From positions 1 to 64,000 of the forward strand of contig DATFLL010000039.1 of NCBI GenBank assembly GCA_035267785.1: a stretch of 64,000 nt of DNA, read 5' to 3'. Below the pieces are notes generated by a model. It did not search any database. It was not told the DNA's origin and saw only the letters and a list, made by a program, of their open reading frames with translations. Positions 52,835 through 61,906 of the stretch are shown here, piece after piece. Position 1 is the stretch's first letter. Every line of letters starts with the position of its first letter. This DNA comes from DATFLL01 sp035267785 (GTDB taxonomy: Bacteria > Pseudomonadota > Gammaproteobacteria > DATFLL01). The translations under genes and the position numbers were made by a program.

Positions 52835-54249
52835 GGCCTGTTCTCCTGATGCTGTCGACCCCGGGCGTGCGCCGCCCCGGCGTTGTCACGCTGCGGCCAA
52901 GTGAGCAGCGTGTCCAGCGCAATGCGGTTGTCCCAAAGCGACTGGCGCAAGTCCGCGACTTCGAGTTGCTTGTTCAGCAGCGTCGTCTGCATGTTCAGGT
53001 AGGTGAGCGCGTCGATGTCGCGTGCGCGGTAGGCCTTGGCGGCCCGTGCGACCATCGCCTGCAGCGCCGGCAGACGGTTCTCGGTGTGCCCAAGCTGTGA
53101 TCGTATGAGCGCACCCTGGCTGTGCAGCTGGTCGAGCTCGCCGTACGCGGCGTCCAATCGCGCCCGGTAGGCCTGGTGCAGCGCGGCACGGGTGGCCCGC
53201 TGTACGGCGATGGCCCCACGGTTGCCATTGAAGATGGGCAGGTTCAGGGTGATCCCGAAGCCGGTCGTGTGTACATCGCTGGTATCGCGGGCACGCGTAA
53301 AGCCGATGCTGACCGAGGGAAACTGGGCCAGGATGGCCTGGCGCACCCGTGCCTCCTGGCTCTCGTACCCCGCGCGCAGGGCCAGCAGGTCCGGGCGACG
53401 TCGGGCGAGGGTCTTGATCGCGCCGGCGAGCCCGCCCGCAGGCCAGTTCGCGGCCGCGGGCGGCCGGTCCAGCGCGGCCAGGCGAAGCTTCGCATCCGGG
53501 CTGAGCCCCAGCAGCGCCTTGAGGGCGTGGCGACTGCGGTCGAGCTTCCGTTCGGCCTGACCGAGGCGGCTGTTGGCGTCCATCAACGCGGTCAGGTCGG
53601 TCCCCGCCACATCCAGCGTGAGATTGCCTGCGCGCAGCGCGGCACGCGAGCGGGTGTAGCGTTGGGCGTACAGGCGCTGCGACCGGCGCAGCAGGTCGCG
53701 TTTGTGGGTCTCGGTCTCGACCTGCACATATAAGGTGCGCGCCCGCTGTGCGACCTGCCACTCGCGCCACAGCAGGGCCAGGTCGATCTGCCGCGCATGC
53801 CCCCGCGCGGCGGCGGTCCTCGCACCACGAGTCACGAGGGCCGTGAGGTCGTAATTCAAGCCGAGGCCGTAGGCGTCGGTCAGCCCGGGGCCGTGGTCGG
53901 TCGGGTGGTCGGTGCTCGCCGAGATCTGCGGGTCGGGCAACAGGTGGGCGGCGAACAACTGGGCCTGGGCCACATCCGCCCGGCGCCGCCGAACCTTGAG
54001 ATCGGGGTTGTTGACCACGGCCAGGGTGGCCACTTCGGTCATGTCCAACCCGTCGCTCGGGTCGAAGGTGTGTCTGGACGACATCGGTAGACCCAGCGAG
54101 GCCGGGTCGACGTGCAGGGACGGAATCCGGTCCAACAGATCCGCACCCTGCCCCAAAGGCAGAGGGTGATAGCTCGCACAGCCGCCGAGCAGGGCGGCCA
54201 GCGCGAGCGGCGCGATGCGCGGCAGGGTTCCGCTGAAGGAAATCGCCAT
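52831..54249 (-). CDS. Outer membrane efflux protein (TolC family lipoprotein)
   Basis: 472 residues from ATG 54249. The signal sequence ends in a lipobox (LGGCAS). The rest has two TolC-type repeats rich in Ala/Leu/Arg helices (for example VVNNPDLKVRRRRADVAQAQL and LARRRPDLLALRAGYESQEARVRQA). It heads a five-gene operon that serves both pumps. The frame is open upstream to 54339 but that part lacks signal-peptide character. Confidence 0.88.
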   Translation of the reverse strand: MAISFSGTLPRIAPLALAALLGGCASYHPLPLGQGADLLDRIPSLHVDPASLGLPMSSRHTFDPSDGLDMTEVATLAVVNNPDLKVRRRRADVAQAQLFAAHLLPDPQISASTDHPTDHGPGLTDAYGLGLNYDLTALVTRGARTAAARGHARQIDLALLWREWQVAQRARTLYVQVETETHKRDLLRRSQRLYAQRYTRSRAALRAGNLTLDVAGTDLTALMDANSRLGQAERKLDRSRHALKALLGLSPDAKLRLAALDRPPAAANWPAGGLAGAIKTLARRRPDLLALRAGYESQEARVRQAILAQFPSVSIGFTRARDTSDVHTTGFGITLNLPIFNGNRGAIAVQRATRAALHQAYRARLDAAYGELDQLHSQGALIRSQLGHTENRLPALQAMVARAAKAYRARDIDALTYLNMQTTLLNKQLEVADLRQSLWDNRIALDTLLTWPQRDNAGAAHARGRQHQENRP

Positions 54250-54337
54250 GGTCCTCGTCGTGACAACTCGGCCCCGCTGGGGCCGTCTTGGGACCGAAAG
54301 TATGCGAAAGTCCGCGTTAACAGGCCGTTGCGCGGAC

Positions 54338-54353
54338 ATTACGAAACGTTAAT
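54338..54353. promoter_or_regulatory. Candidate operator between efflux operon and two-component genes
   Basis: ATTACG (54338-54343), AAA, CGTTAAT (54347-54353) is an imperfect palindrome, 36 bases before the response regulator ATG, in the 139-base divergent region. An OmpR-family regulator such as the adjacent one could bind here; this is inferred from place only. Confidence 0.35.
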
Positions 54354-54388
54354 ACTGCCGGCACAGCCTCTGGCCTACGCTACTCACC

Positions 54389-55066
54389 ATGCGCATCCTG
54401 GTTATCGAAGACGATCCCGACGCCGCGACCTATCTGGTCAAGGGCCTGAGCGAGAGCGGTCACACGGTCGACCACGCCCTCGACGGCGAGCAGGGGCTGC
54501 AGATGGCCCTGGACGGCGGTTACGATGCCCTGGTGGTCGATCGCATGCTGCCCGGGCGCGACGGATTGTCGGTGATTGCCATGCTGCGCGCCGGCGGCGA
54601 TCGCACGCCGGTGCTGATCCTGAGCGCACTCGGCGAGGTCAACGAGCGCGTGGCGGGCCTGCGCGCCGGCAGCGACGACTATCTGACCAAGCCCTACGCC
54701 TTCTCCGAACTCCTCGCGCGCCTTGAGGCGCTGGTGCGCCGCGGTCAGCCCGATCAGGTTGAGACCCAGCTGCGAATCGCCGACCTGGAGCTCGATGTGC
54801 TCAAGCGCACCGTGCGACGCGCCGGCAGACCCATCCGCCTCAAACCGCGCGAGTTCCGCCTGCTGGAGTACCTGATGCGCCACGCCGGCCAGGTCGTCAC
54901 CCGCACCATGCTGCTCGAGCAGGTCTGGGACTATCATTTCGACCCGCAGACCAACGTCATCGACGTGCACATCAGCCGGCTGCGCACCGTCATCGATCGC
55001 GATTTCGACACGCCCTTGCTGCACACCGTGCGCGGGGCCGGATACTGCCTGCGTGCGCCCGACTAG
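54389..55066 (+). CDS. OmpR-family response regulator
   Basis: 225 residues. The receiver domain has the acidic pocket (IEDDPD), phospho-acceptor Asp51 in VVDRMLPG, and Lys in LTKPYAF. The winged-helix DNA-binding domain has RELEYL-type RLLEYLMRHAGQVVTRTMLLEQVW and VDVHISRLRTVID. It is divergent from the efflux operon and overlaps the sensor kinase gene by 14 bases. Resembles CusR/CzcR-type regulators, suggesting control of the pumps. Confidence 0.93.
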   Translation: MRILVIEDDPDAATYLVKGLSESGHTVDHALDGEQGLQMALDGGYDALVVDRMLPGRDGLSVIAMLRAGGDRTPVLILSALGEVNERVAGLRAGSDDYLTKPYAFSELLARLEALVRRGQPDQVETQLRIADLELDVLKRTVRRAGRPIRLKPREFRLLEYLMRHAGQVVTRTMLLEQVWDYHFDPQTNVIDVHISRLRTVIDRDFDTPLLHTVRGAGYCLRAPD

Positions 55067-56453
55067 ACTGTTCCGCACCACCGCCCTGCGCCTGTCGCTG
55101 CTGTACGCGCTGCTGTTCAGCCTGCTCAGCGCCGCGGCATTGGGCTTCATGTACTGGTCCACAGGACATTATATCGACGCGCAGATTAAGACCGGCCTGG
55201 AGAGCGAGGCCCATGAACTGCTGCGCACATATGACCGCGGCGGCTCCGCCGCTGTGCGCCGCGCCTTGCGTCACCGCCTTGCCAACGTCACCCACACGGG
55301 CCGGCATTATCTCTACGTACCCGCCGACGGCAAGTCCCCGATCGGCGATTTGCACCGATGGCCCGCCGACGTTGCTCCCGACCATCGGGTGCACAACCGC
55401 TGGCTTGCCGCGAGCCTGCTGCCCACACGCTCGGACGACGACGCCGACTACCTGCCGGTGCTGGCCGTGCGCCTTCCCGACGGCGACCGTCTGTTGATCG
55501 CGCAAAGCATGAACGAAGCCGAAGACATGCGAGACTATGTCTTTGGTACGGTAATCCTCACCCTCGGGGTCACGGTGGTTATCGCATTGTTGCTGGGCAT
55601 CCTGATGGGCCGCAGCGTGCTGCGGCGTATCGATGCGGTCAATGCTACCGCCGGGGAGATCATGGGCGGCGATTTGAGCCGACGTCTGCCCGTCGGGCGC
55701 CGCGGCGACGAGTTCGACGAGCTCGCCCTGCGCCTCAACGCCATGCTCGAGCGCATCGAGCAACTGCTGACTGCCATGCGCGAGGTCACCGACAACGTTG
55801 CGCACGACCTGCGCAGCCCGTTGAATCGCCTGCGCAATCGCCTGGAGGTCACCCTGCTTGAGCAGCGCAGCGAGTCCGAATATCGCCAGGCGATGGAACA
55901 GACCATCGCCGACGCCGATCAACTTCTGAAGACCTTCAATGCCCTGCTCGATATCGCCCGGGCGGAGGCTGGAGTGCAACAAGAGGAATGCGCCGAACTG
56001 GACCTGGTCGAATTGGCACGGGATATGGGCGAGCTCTACGAGGCGGTCGCCGACGAAGCGGGATTGACGCTGAACCTCACGCTGCCCGAGGCCGAAGCGC
56101 TGACGGTGAAGGCCGATCGCCACCTGCTGGCTCAAGCCATCGGCAACCTGTTGGAAAACGCCATCACTCACGTTCCACGGGGCGGGTGCGTAAGCCTGGA
56201 GGTGGTCCGGCGGGGCGCCAGCGTGGTGCTCGCGGTGGCCGACGATGGACCGGGGATTCCGGTCGAAGCGCGCGAGCGCGTCCTTGGCCGCTTCGTCCGT
56301 CTGGATCCGGCGCGCAATGCGCGCGGCAACGGTCTGGGCCTGAGCCTGGTACGCGCGGCGGCGCTGTTTCATAAAGCCGAGCTGCGCCTGCTGGACAACC
56401 CTTCGGACAACGGGTCCGGCCTGCGGGTCGAGCTGGTCTTCAAAGCGTCATAA
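55053..56453 (+). CDS. Membrane sensor histidine kinase
   Basis: 466 residues from a GTG start overlapping the regulator gene. Two membrane helices (about 12-36 and 165-186) flank a periplasmic sensor loop. A HAMP domain is followed by HisKA with phospho-acceptor His251 in NVAHDLRSPL, then HATPase_c with NLLENAITH, VADDGPGIP and NGLGLSLVRA. All boxes are intact. It should phosphorylate the adjacent regulator. Confidence 0.93.
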   Translation: MRPTRLFRTTALRLSLLYALLFSLLSAAALGFMYWSTGHYIDAQIKTGLESEAHELLRTYDRGGSAAVRRALRHRLANVTHTGRHYLYVPADGKSPIGDLHRWPADVAPDHRVHNRWLAASLLPTRSDDDADYLPVLAVRLPDGDRLLIAQSMNEAEDMRDYVFGTVILTLGVTVVIALLLGILMGRSVLRRIDAVNATAGEIMGGDLSRRLPVGRRGDEFDELALRLNAMLERIEQLLTAMREVTDNVAHDLRSPLNRLRNRLEVTLLEQRSESEYRQAMEQTIADADQLLKTFNALLDIARAEAGVQQEECAELDLVELARDMGELYEAVADEAGLTLNLTLPEAEALTVKADRHLLAQAIGNLLENAITHVPRGGCVSLEVVRRGASVVLAVADDGPGIPVEARERVLGRFVRLDPARNARGNGLGLSLVRAAALFHKAELRLLDNPSDNGSGLRVELVFKAS

Positions 56454-56657
56454 TTGCCAACTCAAACAGACAATTGGAATCCCGCGCGGGCTCAAAACCG
56501 TGTATTATATGCGCCAAATTCGGCGCGGCCCTGACCGCCGGATTCCGAAATCCGAACGTCACAAGCGAGAGCATAGACTGAAAACGAGCGTCCCCAGGCC
56601 CCGTTCCCTGTCCGCCGGCATCGCGGTCGGACACCCCACAGGACGCGGCACCCACGC

Positions 56658-58361
56658 ATGATGCAGCAGCACCGCACCCTTTCCCATCGTCGTCTCATGC
56701 TCGCCGTGCTCGTTGGCATCGGCGTGATCTGGTTCGCCCTGCTCGGCTACCGCGACCTGCTTCAGCCCGACGAGGGACGCTATGCGGAGATACCGCGCGA
56801 GATGGTCGCCACCGGCGACTGGCTGACGCCGCGCCTGGACTCCTTTAAATACTTCGAGAAGCCGGCCGCCCAATACTGGCTGACGGCGGTCGGTTACAAG
56901 ATTTTCGGCGAGGGCAACACCACCGCGCGCCTTTGGCCCGCCCTGCTGGGCTTTTTGACGCTGCCCTGGATCATGTGGCTCGGCACGCGCCTCATCGGCC
57001 CGCGCGCCGGCCTGTACGCCGGTCTGATCCTGGCCAGCACGTTCCTGTGGGCCGTGTTGGGCCATACGCTGACGCTGGACATGGGCGTGTCGGCCTTTCT
57101 GACCTTCGGCATCGGCGCCCTGCTTGTGGCGCAGCAGCGTCGCGGCGATCCCAAGGCGGTGCGCAACTGGATGCTGCTGGGCTGGACCATGCTGTCGGTC
57201 GCGATGCTCTGGAAGGGGTTGATTGCGCTGGTCCTGCCGGGCGGCGCGGTGTTCTTCTACAGCCTGTGGATGCGCGATTTTCGCTGGTGGCGCCACCTGC
57301 ACCTGGGCAAGGGCCTGGTCCTGTTCACGCTCATCAGCGCGCCCTGGTTCATTGCGGTCGACCGCGTCAACCCGGGTTTCGCCAAGTTCTTCTTCCTGCA
57401 CGAGCACCTGGAGCGCTTCGCCGAGAACACCTATCACTACGGCGAGCCCTGGTGGTACTACCTGCCGCTGTTGTTCGTGGCCGCGCTGCCCTGGCTGGCG
57501 ACCACGGCCGGCGCGCTGTTCAAACCCGGGTTCGACTGGCGAGTCGCGCGCGCGGCCTCGCCGCAGGAACGCGCCTTCGAGCCGCTGCGCTTTCTCTGGG
57601 TTTACGCCGTCTTTACGGTTGTCTTCTTTTCGTTATCGCATTCCAAGCTGCTGACGTACCTGCTGCCGATCTACCCGGCCCTGGCGCTGATTGCCGGCGA
57701 GCGCCTGGCCCGCCAGCCGCGCTTCCGGCTCGATACCGCCGTCATCGCCGTTTTCGGACTGCTGATGCTCAGCATCGCCTTCAACCTCCAGCGCTTCGTC
57801 AAGCCCGATATGCCGCTGGAGGTCGTCATGCGGGCCCAACCCTGGGCCCTGGCCTCGGGCGCGGCCTTTCTCGTCGGGGCCATTGCGGCGGTCGGTTTTC
57901 GCCGCCGCGGGACCGCGGCGGCAACCGCGTTGGCACTGGGTGCCCTGCTCGGCTTCCAGTGCATTGTCTGGGGCTACCAGCCACTGGCCTCGATTTATTC
58001 GGCCCGGGTCGTGGCCAATGCCATCGAGCCGGTGCTCGCCAAGGCCAATCGGCCCGGGTCGGATCGGGCCGGCGCGGAGGTACCCATCTACAACATTGGG
58101 CGTTACGATCAGTCGCTGCCCTTTTACCTGAACCGCACCGTTCGCCTCGGCCTGTATGAGGGCGAGCTGGGATACGGCATCAGACAGGAGCCCGAAAAAT
58201 ATATCGCCACGCTGGAGCAGTTTGCCGAGCAGTGGAAACAACTCCAGGGCCAGGCCGTCGCCGTTATCGCGCCGCCCCTATATGCAAAGCTGAACGAACA
58301 AGGAATTCCCATGCACGTGATCTACAAAGACGCCCGCCGGGTAGTGGTGACACGACAATGA
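56658..58361 (+). CDS. arnT: 4-amino-4-deoxy-L-arabinose transferase (ArnT)
   Basis: A 567-residue GT39-type multi-pass membrane enzyme that moves L-Ara4N from undecaprenyl phosphate to lipid A. The N-terminal loop QPDEGRYAEIPREM carries the conserved Asp-Glu, followed by FEKPAAQYW and about 12 hydrophobic segments. The order with arnB, arnC, arnA and arnD fixes its role. ATG 56658 or 56661. The stop overlaps the next gene (ATGA). Confidence 0.92.
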   Translation: MMQQHRTLSHRRLMLAVLVGIGVIWFALLGYRDLLQPDEGRYAEIPREMVATGDWLTPRLDSFKYFEKPAAQYWLTAVGYKIFGEGNTTARLWPALLGFLTLPWIMWLGTRLIGPRAGLYAGLILASTFLWAVLGHTLTLDMGVSAFLTFGIGALLVAQQRRGDPKAVRNWMLLGWTMLSVAMLWKGLIALVLPGGAVFFYSLWMRDFRWWRHLHLGKGLVLFTLISAPWFIAVDRVNPGFAKFFFLHEHLERFAENTYHYGEPWWYYLPLLFVAALPWLATTAGALFKPGFDWRVARAASPQERAFEPLRFLWVYAVFTVVFFSLSHSKLLTYLLPIYPALALIAGERLARQPRFRLDTAVIAVFGLLMLSIAFNLQRFVKPDMPLEVVMRAQPWALASGAAFLVGAIAAVGFRRRGTAAATALALGALLGFQCIVWGYQPLASIYSARVVANAIEPVLAKANRPGSDRAGAEVPIYNIGRYDQSLPFYLNRTVRLGLYEGELGYGIRQEPEKYIATLEQFAEQWKQLQGQAVAVIAPPLYAKLNEQGIPMHVIYKDARRVVVTRQ

Positions 58362-58729
58362 ACGGCATTACCTTCCTGCTGGTGCTGACCGGGGTCATGC
58401 TCAACGCGGTCGCGCAGCTCGCCCTGAAGGCCGGGGTGCGCGACATCGGCCCTATTGCGCTGAAACTCAGCCAGGTCATGCCCGTCGGCTTGCGCATGAT
58501 GAGCGAGCCCTATCTTTGGACCGGACTGAGCTGTTACGTTATCAGTGTCGTGGTATGGATCCTCGCGCTGTCGCGGGTCGATGTCAGCATCGCCTACCCG
58601 ATGCTCTCGCTGGGCTACGTCGTCAATGCCATCGCCGCCTGGTGGCTGTTCGGCGAGGTGATGAGCCCGAGCCGGGTCATCGGCATCGGCATCATCATCC
58701 TCGGCGTCTATGTCCTCGCCCGGAGCTGA
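58358..58729 (+). CDS. arnE: ArnE/ArnF-like SMR-family flippase subunit
   Basis: A 123-residue protein with four hydrophobic helices of the EmrE/SMR type (VMLNAVAQLALKAG, SCYVISVVVWILALSRVDVSIAYPMLSLGYVVNAI, IGIGIIILGVYVLA). ATG 58358 overlaps the arnT stop. In E. coli ArnE and ArnF form a heterodimer that flips L-Ara4N-undecaprenyl phosphate. Only one such gene is present here, so a homodimer or a distant partner is implied. E versus F cannot be decided. Confidence 0.8.
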   Translation: MNGITFLLVLTGVMLNAVAQLALKAGVRDIGPIALKLSQVMPVGLRMMSEPYLWTGLSCYVISVVVWILALSRVDVSIAYPMLSLGYVVNAIAAWWLFGEVMSPSRVIGIGIIILGVYVLARS

Positions 58730-58735
58730 ACCGCT

Positions 58736-59863
58736 GTGCTGCCCTTCGTCAAACCGACCGTAACGGAAGAGGACATCGAGCGCATCAACGAAGTGCTGCG
58801 CTCGGGCTGGATTACCACCGGTCCCAAGGTCCAGGCCTTCGAGCAGGCCCTGTCCGAGTATCTCGACGGCGCCTTGGTACGGGTCTTCAACTCGGGCACC
58901 AGCGCGCTGGAGGCCTGTGTGCTGGCCTGCGACATCGGCCCGGGCGACGAGGTCATCGTGCCGGCCATGAGCTTTGTGGCGAGCGCCAACGTCGTGGTAC
59001 GCGCCGGCGCACGCCCCGTGTTCGTCGACGTCGGACTCGATACGCGCAACATTGACATCGAGGCCATCGAAGCGGCCATCACCCCGCAGACCAAGGCCAT
59101 TCTGCCGGTCCATTTCGCCGGGCTGGCCGCCGATCTCGATGCCATCTACCAACTCGCCGAGGACCGCGGTCTGCACGTCATCGAAGACGCGGCGCATGCC
59201 ATCGGCAGCGACTACCAGGGACGGCGCATCGGCGCCGACGGCGATCTCATCTGCTTCAGCTTCCACCCGAACAAGAACATGACCACTATCGAGGGCGGGG
59301 CGGTGGCCTGTTTCGATCCCGATCTCGCCAAGCGACTGGAGCGCATCCGCTTCCACGGAATCGAGCGCGACGAGGCCGGGCAGATGGACGTCCTTGAGTG
59401 GGGCGGCAAGATGAATCTGCCCGACGTCAATGCCGCACTCGGCCTGCAGCAGCTCGCGCGCCTGGACGACTACAACGCCAAACGCCGCGCCCTGGTACGG
59501 CGCTACTTCGAGCGCCTGTCCCGCCATGCCGCGGTGCGCCCGCCCGCCGACGGCGAGGGCCACAGCTGGCACCTGTTCGCCCCGCTGATCGATTTCGCCG
59601 CGCTGGGGATCGACCGCGCGGGCTTTCAGGCGCGCCTGGCCGAGCGCGAGATCGGCAGCGGCTATCACTATCCGGCGATACATCTGTTCAAGCTCTACCG
59701 GCGCATGGGCTACCGGGACGGCGATTTTCCCAATGCCGAACGCATCGGCGAGCAGACGCTGACCCTGCCCCTGTTCCCGGCCATGACCGAGGCGGACGTC
59801 GATGCGGTGTGCACCGCGCTCGATGCCGTACTCGCCGAGCTCACAAGGGGAACGGGTACATGA
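58736..59863 (+). CDS. arnB: UDP-4-amino-4-deoxy-L-arabinose aminotransferase (ArnB)
   Basis: A 375-residue DegT/DnrJ/EryC1 family PLP enzyme. GTG 58736 gives MLPFVKPTVTEEDIERINEVLRSGWITTGP. VFNSGTSALEA and the PLP lysine in CFSFHPNKNMTTIEGG are clear. It makes UDP-L-Ara4N. The stop overlaps arnC (ATGA). Confidence 0.92.
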   Translation: MLPFVKPTVTEEDIERINEVLRSGWITTGPKVQAFEQALSEYLDGALVRVFNSGTSALEACVLACDIGPGDEVIVPAMSFVASANVVVRAGARPVFVDVGLDTRNIDIEAIEAAITPQTKAILPVHFAGLAADLDAIYQLAEDRGLHVIEDAAHAIGSDYQGRRIGADGDLICFSFHPNKNMTTIEGGAVACFDPDLAKRLERIRFHGIERDEAGQMDVLEWGGKMNLPDVNAALGLQQLARLDDYNAKRRALVRRYFERLSRHAAVRPPADGEGHSWHLFAPLIDFAALGIDRAGFQARLAEREIGSGYHYPAIHLFKLYRRMGYRDGDFPNAERIGEQTLTLPLFPAMTEADVDAVCTALDAVLAELTRGTGT

Positions 59864-60903
59864 GTAAACCGGAAGTCTCTGTCGTCATCCCCGTCTACAA
59901 CGAAGAGGAGGTCCTCGATGCCCTCTTCTCGCGCCTGTATCCGGCGCTCGATGCCCTGGGACGCGACTACGAGGTCATCTTCGTCGACGACGGCAGCCGC
60001 GATCGCTCCGTGGCCATGCTGCGCGAGCAGTTCCAGCGCCGCCCCGAAGTGACCCGCGTGGTCCTGCTGCAGGCCAACGCCGGCCAGCACGCCGCCATCA
60101 TCGCCGGCTTCGCGCAGGCCCGCGGCCGGCGCGTCGTGACACTCGATTCGGATCTGCAGAACCCGCCCGAGGAGATCGGCCGGCTGCTCGAGCAGAAGGA
60201 CGCCGGTCACGACTACGTCGGCAGCATCCGGCGCAAGCGCAATGACGCCCTGTGGCGTCATGTCGGCTCGCGTCTGATGAACGGTCTGCGCGAGCGCATC
60301 ACGCATATCCGCATGACCGACCAGGGCTGCATGCTGCGCGCCTACGACGCCTCGATTATTCAGGCCGTCCTCGATTCGCGCGAGGTGACCACCTTCATTC
60401 CCGCGCTGGCCTATGTCTTCGCTCACAACCCGACGGAAATCACCGTCGAGCACGAGGAGCGCGCCGCAGGTGAATCCAAGTATTCGCTGTACAAGCTCAT
60501 TCGCCTGAACTTCGACCTGGTAACCAGCTTCTCGCTGGCCCCGCTGCAGATGTTCTCGCTGGTGGGCATGGGCGTGGCCGGGGCATCGTTTCTGTTCGTC
60601 GTGTATCTGGCCCTGCGCCGTCTAATTATCGGCCCCGAAGTGCAGGGGCTGTTCACATTGTTCGGCATTGCCTTTTTCATCATGGGTCTGATCCTGGCCG
60701 GTATTGGACTGCTCGGCGAATACCTGGGTCGATTGTACCTGCAGGCGCGTCAGCGGCCGCGCTATCTGGTGCGCGCCGTGCTCGACCAGCAGTCGGACAA
60801 GCCCGCCTCGAAGCCGAAGACCCGACGCAAGAAGGCCACCGCGCGCCGCTCTGCGACGGCGCCCGAGGACCGGACCGGCAGCGAGCAAGACGGCGATGTC
60901 TGA
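59860..60903 (+). CDS. arnC: Undecaprenyl-phosphate 4-deoxy-4-formamido-L-arabinose transferase (ArnC)
   Basis: A 347-residue GT2 enzyme with a cytosolic domain (VSVVIPVYNEEE, then DSDLQNPPEE with the metal-binding acids) and two C-terminal membrane helices. ATG 59860 overlaps the arnB stop. The last about 35 residues are Lys/Arg-rich (KPKTRRKKATARRS) and not typical of ArnC. Confidence 0.92.
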   Translation: MSKPEVSVVIPVYNEEEVLDALFSRLYPALDALGRDYEVIFVDDGSRDRSVAMLREQFQRRPEVTRVVLLQANAGQHAAIIAGFAQARGRRVVTLDSDLQNPPEEIGRLLEQKDAGHDYVGSIRRKRNDALWRHVGSRLMNGLRERITHIRMTDQGCMLRAYDASIIQAVLDSREVTTFIPALAYVFAHNPTEITVEHEERAAGESKYSLYKLIRLNFDLVTSFSLAPLQMFSLVGMGVAGASFLFVVYLALRRLIIGPEVQGLFTLFGIAFFIMGLILAGIGLLGEYLGRLYLQARQRPRYLVRAVLDQQSDKPASKPKTRRKKATARRSATAPEDRTGSEQDGDV

Positions 60904-60924
60904 GCCGCGACTGCGAGCCTCGTT

Positions 60925-61851
60925 TTGAGCCGCGCCGTCGTCTTCGCCTATAACGATGTCGGCGTGCGCTGCCTGTCCGTGCTGCTCGCTCACGGCATGG
61001 AGATCCCCCTGGTCGTTACCCACCAGGACGACCCGAACGAGACGGTCTGGTTCGACAGCGTCGCCGAACTGGCCGACCTGCATGAGTTGCCCACGATTAC
61101 GCCCGACAACCCGAACACGCCCGAGGTGATCGAAAGCGTGCGCGCGGCGCGGCCCGACTTTCTGTTCTCCTTTTATTACCGGCACATGCTCGGCGCCGAG
61201 CTGTTGGAAATCCCCTCCCGTGGGGCCTATAACATGCACGGCTCGCTGTTGCCGGACTATCGGGGCCGTGTGCCGGTCAACTGGACGGTGCTGCGCGGTG
61301 AGCCGCGCACCGGCGCCAGCCTTCATCGCATGGTGGCCAAGCCCGACGCCGGCGATCTGGTGGCCCAACAGGCCGTGCCCATCCTGCCGAACGACACCGC
61401 CGTCACCGTCTTTCGCAAAGTCACGTGCGCGGCCGAATGCTGCCTGACGGAGGTGTTGCCCGCTCTGGACGAGGGCCGCGCGAAGCATGTGCCGCTCGAC
61501 CTCGCGGCCGGGAGTTACTTCGGCCGCCGCCGCCCCGAGGACGGGCGCATCGACTGGTCGCAGTCGGCCTGGACAGTGCACAATCTCATCCGCGCCGTCG
61601 CTCCACCCTTCCCCGGTGCGTTTTTCGACCAGGAAGGGCGGCACGTATGCGTGCTGAGCAGTCATTTTCGCAGTGAAGACGCCCGCGCCGAGGGACCGCG
61701 GCTGTACGTGGAAAGCGGGCGCATCTTCGCCGACGCGGCCGACGGGGTACGATTCCAGATACTGGCATTGACGGTCGATGGCCGGGAGGTCACGGCGGAG
61801 AACTTCACCGACGTATGGGGGGCGCCCGCGGTGGCGCTGCCCGCGTCTTGA
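60925..61851 (+). CDS. arnA: ArnA formyltransferase domain as a separate protein
   Basis: 308 residues. It formylates UDP-L-Ara4N using formyl-tetrahydrofolate. It starts at TTG 60925 (MSRAVVFAYNDVGVRCL), the best family match; no ATG or GTG fits. The active site is visible: NMHGSLLPDYRGRVPVNW with Asn and His, and Asp in KPDAGDLV. In Enterobacteria this domain is fused to the decarboxylase; here it stands alone, with the decarboxylase encoded by the next gene. Confidence 0.9.
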   Translation: MSRAVVFAYNDVGVRCLSVLLAHGMEIPLVVTHQDDPNETVWFDSVAELADLHELPTITPDNPNTPEVIESVRAARPDFLFSFYYRHMLGAELLEIPSRGAYNMHGSLLPDYRGRVPVNWTVLRGEPRTGASLHRMVAKPDAGDLVAQQAVPILPNDTAVTVFRKVTCAAECCLTEVLPALDEGRAKHVPLDLAAGSYFGRRRPEDGRIDWSQSAWTVHNLIRAVAPPFPGAFFDQEGRHVCVLSSHFRSEDARAEGPRLYVESGRIFADAADGVRFQILALTVDGREVTAENFTDVWGAPAVALPAS

Positions 61852-61906
61852 ACGCATTACCTTTCAATCGAATTCGGATACAACGAGCACAGGAGTCAGC
61901 GGTCGC

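Noticed and set aside
56454..56657. PmrA/PhoP box before arnT
   Set aside because: No CTTAAT-type half-sites or clear -35 were found; TATTAT at 56503 has no well-spaced -35.
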